Source: Antedon bifida
Lineage: Eukaryota; Echinodermata; Crinoidea; Comatulida; Antedonidae
Length of the DNA: 64,000 nucleotides
Direction of reading: 5' to 3'
Assembly: GCA_963402885.1 (NCBI GenBank)
Contig: OY727103.1
Coordinates: forward strand, 11,806,085-11,870,084
Below are positions 45,790 through 64,000 of the stretch, piece after piece (positions within the stretch are counted from its first letter, which is position 1; each line of letters opens with the position of its first letter). A program made the position numbers and the translations under genes. Under the pieces are notes generated by a model that was given only the letters and a program-made list of their open reading frames with translations, did not search any database and was not told where the DNA came from.

Positions 45790-46650
45790 ATTCAAATAAA
45801 AAGGTCTGGATTAAAATGATCTTACAAAATATACAAAAATATCACAATATACAGTACAATATAACAAGAGTCAAAGTTCAAGAATTTAAGAGTCGGATGG
45901 TAACTGGCAAAAACGAATTTCTTTTCCAGTTTGTTCTACATGCCGGGCATTGAAAGCGACGCCCATGAGGCATGAGCTCGAACAAGACATTTTTTAGAAT
46001 AGCTAACTTTTTTCTAGAGTTTGCATGTCACAGAAGGAAGATAAGCTACGAAGTTGACAACCTATTAATTTAGAACTTAAGTTAACAATTCTTTGTAGTG
46101 AGTTTCTCTCTTTGACCCTAAGACTAAAAAACCAGCATATAAAGGAAAAAAGTTAAAACGTTCTCAATAAAGGAATTATAAAAAACCATGAGAATTACTT
46201 TATCGACATTAAAATGGTTCAGCTTCCTTAACAGATAAAGTCTCTGGTGTCCTTTCTTTACTATTGCCTCTGTATTTAATTCCCAGCTGAGATTGTCCTC
46301 AAATATAGTACCTAGGTATTTAAAGGAATGGACAATATCGCTGGTTCGTCATTTGTGGGGGATACCAGAGGGCTGCGTCCTTTCTCCTTCCTAAAATCTA
46401 CAATTATCTCCTTGGTTTTGGTCACATTGAGTTCCAAGTAGGAGTTTCCACAAAATTGGATAAAACCATCTAATGCGGAACCTTATGACCGTCCTGTGAA
46501 TTTTGAAGGAGAGACAGCAAGACAGTGTCGTCAGCAAATTTGAAAAGATGACTATTGTCCTGTTTGCTCCGACAGTCATCCGTGTATATAATATACAGGA
46601 GAGGAGAGAAGACGCAACCCTGCGAAGATCAAATACTTGTCATTACGTAC
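45790..46650 (-). pseudogene. CR1/Rex-like LINE fragment inside the TIR element
   Basis: Minus-strand frames show CVFSPLLYIIYTDDC, HLFKFADDTVLLSLLQ, a KYLGTIFEDNLSWELNT segment, VILMVFYNSFIENVLTF and, near the end, LMPHGRRFQCPACRTNW followed by SFLPVTIRLLNS. This is the order at the end of CR1/Rex1-type RT proteins, with the active-site FADD. Stops and frameshifts are frequent and the 5' half is missing. Confidence 0.75.
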
Positions 46651-46774
46651 ATTCGTTGATACTAAAATTATTAAAAATCTATCTATAGTAAATCATGAGT
46701 TGATTCCAAATTATCAAGACTCATTAATTAATCAACAATAGTACATACCGCTAATGAATTTCAATTTTCTTCTA

Positions 46775-47470
46775 GCTAGCATCATTTTTCCTATTTCATG
46801 ACGATACAATAGGTACAGGAAAAACATTATTTGCACCAAATACTTCCAAAATATAATATAATATATAAACATAATTTAGTTTTACGCTATTTTAAGAAAA
46901 TTTGAGTTTTTGTAAAAGGTCAATGACCTTTTGACCTCTAGTTACGTATAACTGTTGTATTAATTGTTTTTTTAATGTATATTATTAGTAGGATATATAT
47001 ACTCTACACATTGGTACTAAAGCTATTTAGATATGATTATAAAACAATGGATTATAGGCATAAACGCTACCCCCTACCCCAAAATTGTTTACATTACATT
47101 TGATCAAGAATCAATTTCAATTAAGAATAGTACATCATTACTTTTAAAATTCTTCTAGTTAACATCATGTTTCCTATTTTATATATCGATAGGTACAGAT
47201 AAAACACAATTTTGATTAAATGCATATACAATTATGGCACAATATTACAGTTAATCATTTTTTTAAGGAAAAAAATGAGTTTTTGTAAAAGGTCAATAAC
47301 CTTTTGACCTCTAGTTATATAAATAAATGTTGTATTTTGTTTTTTTAAATTGCATATTAGAAAGAAATATATATTCTACACATTGATATCAAGATTATTG
47401 AGATTGGATTATAAAACCACAAGTTATGGGCATAAATGTTACCCCCTACCCCAAAATATTTATGGAATAA
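46775..47470. repeat. Two diverged tandem copies of a ~320-bp block
   Basis: 46775-47095 and 47155-47470 share TTTTTGTAAAAGGTCAATGA-type, CCTTTTGACCTCTAGTTA and TACCCCCTACCCCAAAAT words in the same order, with a period of ~375 bp. They are subterminal in the 9-bp-duplication element. Confidence 0.75.
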
Positions 47471-48259
47471 AATCACTATATAGTTGTTGAGATTACGTAA
47501 AAAATAATGTGTTCCAATGCTTCAATTTTCGGTGACTTTTAATATGTCATTATAAACTACATTTGGAATGAAAAAATTTATGTTTCGTTACTATTGCAAT
47601 TTGTGGTGGGTTTACCTCTAAATATCACTAGATTGACCGGACTAAATACCTGCCCTGAAGGATGACAAATAATAAATGTCATGTAATTTCATAATTTCAT
47701 GTGTATTAGCCTATATAGCTGAGGAGGATGGTCTGGGAAAGCGATATATATTTAAGTAATACGGTATAAAATAGCGATGTGCGAGTAAATACTACATGGC
47801 CGGACCGCAAGTAAAATACGATATATATATGATGACGTAGTAGATATCTACACATGCGTAGAAGAACTCCTGGATTGGAGTAGGGAGATTTAGATCCTTC
47901 CTAACCCTAACCCTTACCCTTGTATAGCAGCCATTATGGTACAAGCTTTGTCTATCCGTGGGCCTAGGTGTAGAAGGTCTTAATAACTTGAATCTAGTAA
48001 TTTTCTGTAATAAAAAAAAGTGTTACTTTCCTTTATTTGAGTTCCTTGTTCATTACTAGTAAATCCAGATCCCAATAAAAGTCCAAAAGGTGTCAAATAA
48101 CATAAATAAACGAGAGCTGATTTTGTCCACTATCATCCAACATATAAGCATATTGAACTTTAAGGGCCACTTCATTTTTAAAATTGAACAAAATGGATTT
48201 GCATCGCATTGGACATTGTGCAATGTGTTTTGCACACAGTATTTAATTTATGTACCATA

Positions 48260-48480
48260 ACAAATGAAACTAGATTTAATTCGCCACTTATAGGTTATAT
48301 GCATTGATTTAAATAAAGATAATTGATTTTTATAGACGCGATCACAGACCACAAGCCATATACACACCTGAATAAATGTTGAGGAAAGAATCTTCCGTTT
48401 TATTACTATGCAGTAACCACTTTGGTGCAGATAGATTATTTCATACCGCAATGAATCATAATTTTTTACTATGATGATAT
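48260..48480 (-). repeat. Dispersed repeat, copy B (partner of 15490-16078)
   Basis: The reverse complement of this stretch matches 15510-15660 and 16003-16075 as one continuous sequence, so it preserves the uninterrupted form of the repeat. Confidence 0.7.
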
Positions 48481-48512
48481 CATCAAATTTGTTTAATTTA
48501 ATATGCAATTAA

Positions 48513-48700
48513 AAATGTATTGTCCCCCTGAAAAAATAATTCTTAAAATGTTTGTTGTTGAATATGCCATTTTAATGTACCAGAATAGTTATCCACTTTT
48601 ACCATGTATTTACCTGGAAAACTGTTATATAAAGCAAAAAATAGTCAAATTGGCTGCCAGTCAATGGGTTTTTTGGATTATTTTGTCTTTTTCTACGCGA
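48513..48700 (+). mobile_element. TTAA-type MITE, truncated copy
   Basis: TTAA (48509-48512) followed by AAATGTATTGTCCCCCTGAA, then internal words shared with 60808-61151 in inverted orientation. The far end is not found. Confidence 0.65.
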
Positions 48701-49538
48701 GTCTGGGTTCGGCTGGGGTCTGGGATTTTAGGTAATTGGTCGGAAATCGTACTCTTCTTGCACATAAAATTCATGATAAAATGGCAACGTTCTAGAAATT
48801 GTATTTTTTTAATCCATGCGGATTGTTAATTCGCTGGGGGTAGCACCACTCTGTTAATGTTTAATTGATAATATTCTTATATATTTCAATATATAATTCA
48901 ATATAGCCGGCCTAATTATGTTTAACGTTTTCTTATACATTTATAGAATAGACATTACAAAATAGAGATAATGTATTACAGCTGGCCTAATAATGATTGT
49001 TAAATGTTTAATCTTAAATGTATATAATTTACATTATTATACCATATTATATGTTGTAATAATGTCTATTCTACAATAACAAAATATGTAATCAAGCTTA
49101 GACATTTTAGTTATGAATTTAGGAAATAAACATCACAAATCAAAGAAAATTAATTAAATTACTATAACTAATACCTGCCTATACATTACTACTGTAGCTC
49201 CCAACTACACTCTAGCCCTAATGTGTAAACTACGGTCAAAAGTCAATTCCTATAAAAGATTAATACCAAACTAGAATTTATTTCGTCACTCTGACGATTT
49301 ATAGTTGATCTTTGATATTTCTTTAATATTTGAGCAAAAAGATATCAGATTTGGAAAAAAAGTGCACCCTCTTTTAAATTTGTATAACAAAAGAAATGAG
49401 AAAAAACTACTTTTTAAATGCAGCTGGTCATATGACAACATCACAACATCCGATAGGCTGCACAATTTTTATATGAATTCATATCTACATTTCAGCAGCT
49501 TTCACAATAAGTTATAAACATCAAGGTCAACTTTAATT

Positions 49539-49710
49539 CTAAAGAGCTGTAAAATATTCAAATATACGCTCAATGTCAATATTGACTATGTAACTGTATT
49601 TATCATTGCGAACCAGAGAAGCAAAAACGCTATCACGTTCCAATAAAGCATCTGGTGTATCAAATTCAATTATGCGACCAGCATCAAGTACAAGAATCTT
49701 ATCTGAGTGT
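49539..49710 (-). pseudogene. Tandem duplicate of the last ABCC exon, in or beyond the 3' UTR
   Basis: From [20 protein letters not shown] to SLVRNDK this repeats the protein end encoded at 49846-49734, differing at one residue (Ile for Met) and a few bases. Upstream it diverges before the H-loop (AHRIATIL is absent), and instead of the TGA it reads on as NDKYSYIVNIDIER to a TAG at 49539. It cannot replace the real last exon, because the H-loop histidine is missing and no acceptor in the right phase is evident. Confidence 0.8.
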
Positions 49711-49730
49711 AGCTGTAACTGATGTAGACC

Positions 49731-63919
<14,189 letters not shown>

Positions 63920-64000
63920 CTACAAAAAAGAATAAAATTAAATTATTTTACAGTTACATACAGTGTAGAAACATAAGGGGTGTCTCAACAGTTGTAACAA
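63920..64000 (-). other. ABCC8/9-like: Intron of the ABCC-like gene at the window edge
   Basis: Sequence upstream of the exon at 63919-63764. The N-terminal exons (TMD0 and the start of TMD1) must lie to the right of the window. Confidence 0.8.

Larger units (their letters stand above)
40363..47901. mobile_element. MULE-like long-TIR element with 9-bp target-site duplication
   Basis: The left end begins GGAAGGATCTAAATCTCCCT and the right end is its reverse complement. The first ~230 bp of each end match closely. Identical TAACCCTAA (40354-40362 and 47902-47910) flanks the element as a 9-bp target duplication, the size typical of Mutator-like and some foldback elements. Inside the TIRs are hairpin units (a long array on the left, half a unit on the right), then another ~190 bp of inverted match (41525-41720 with 47500-47640). 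The interior has a decayed gene and a LINE fragment but no recognised transposase, so superfamily assignment rests on structure only. Confidence 0.82.
47911..49538. other. Spacer between the TIR element and the ABCC-like gene
   Basis: Contains the inverted dispersed-repeat copy (48260-48480) and a truncated TTAA-type MITE (48513-48700). The rest is AT-rich with no supported gene. Its right end would hold the 3' UTR of the ABCC-like gene. Confidence 0.5.

Overview
This is a eukaryotic, AT-rich window with short introns, many GT..AG exons and dense transposon debris. The very frequent TAGGCCTA-type words, an ITIH gene, an ABCC8/9-type ABC transporter and a mixed set of non-LTR, Ty3/gypsy, SINE, MITE and foldback elements suggest a marine invertebrate deuterostome, most likely an echinoderm. 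The species is inferred, not shown. One run of 200 Ns (37320-37519) is an assembly gap.

Layout. (1) 1-527: 3' end of a non-LTR retrotransposon. (2) 1934-5725 (+): a five-exon gene for a ~290 aa protein of unknown function, with a SAM-like N-terminus, a duplicated exon pair and a basic/hydrophobic C-terminal tail. (3) 8170-23304 (-): a complete 20-exon inter-alpha-trypsin inhibitor heavy chain (ITIH)-like gene, 997 aa by my splicing. It has signal peptide, RxxR site, VIT, VWA with intact MIDAS, a linker holding an EGF exon and four 27-bp mini-exons, then the ITIH C-terminal domain. Genes 2 and 3 are convergent. (4) 23.4-26.8 kb: duplicated sequence upstream of ITIH, a large palindrome carrying tRNA-like sequences, and SINE and MITE copies. 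(5) 26868-39818: a long-inverted-repeat element with a CR1-like LINE fragment in its centre. Its right arm is broken by an RTE-like LINE (8-bp target duplication) and by a very young Ty3/gypsy element (31129-39581; 800-bp LTRs differing at one base by eye; tRNA-His primer site; intact pol). (6) 40363-47901: a second inverted-repeat element with a perfect 9-bp target duplication. It carries an array of 88-bp hairpin-forming units, a decayed gene of a widespread unnamed protein family, and a LINE fragment. (7) 49.5-64 kb (-): the last 27 exons (1228 codons plus stop) of an ABCC8/ABCC9 (sulfonylurea receptor)-like transporter that runs off the right end.

Exons were placed by hand from reading-frame continuity, AG/GT boundaries and family similarity. 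Codon phases add up without remainder in all three multi-exon genes, which is strong internal support. The host genes are not an operon and show no obvious shared pathway: ITIH is a secreted matrix protein, the ABCC protein is a membrane transporter or channel regulator, and the SAM-like protein is unknown. The introns of the ABCC gene are unusual: seven different minisatellites, a 5S-derived SINE, a foldback element and two MITEs lie in them. Two exons, or parts of exons, of that gene are also tandemly duplicated.
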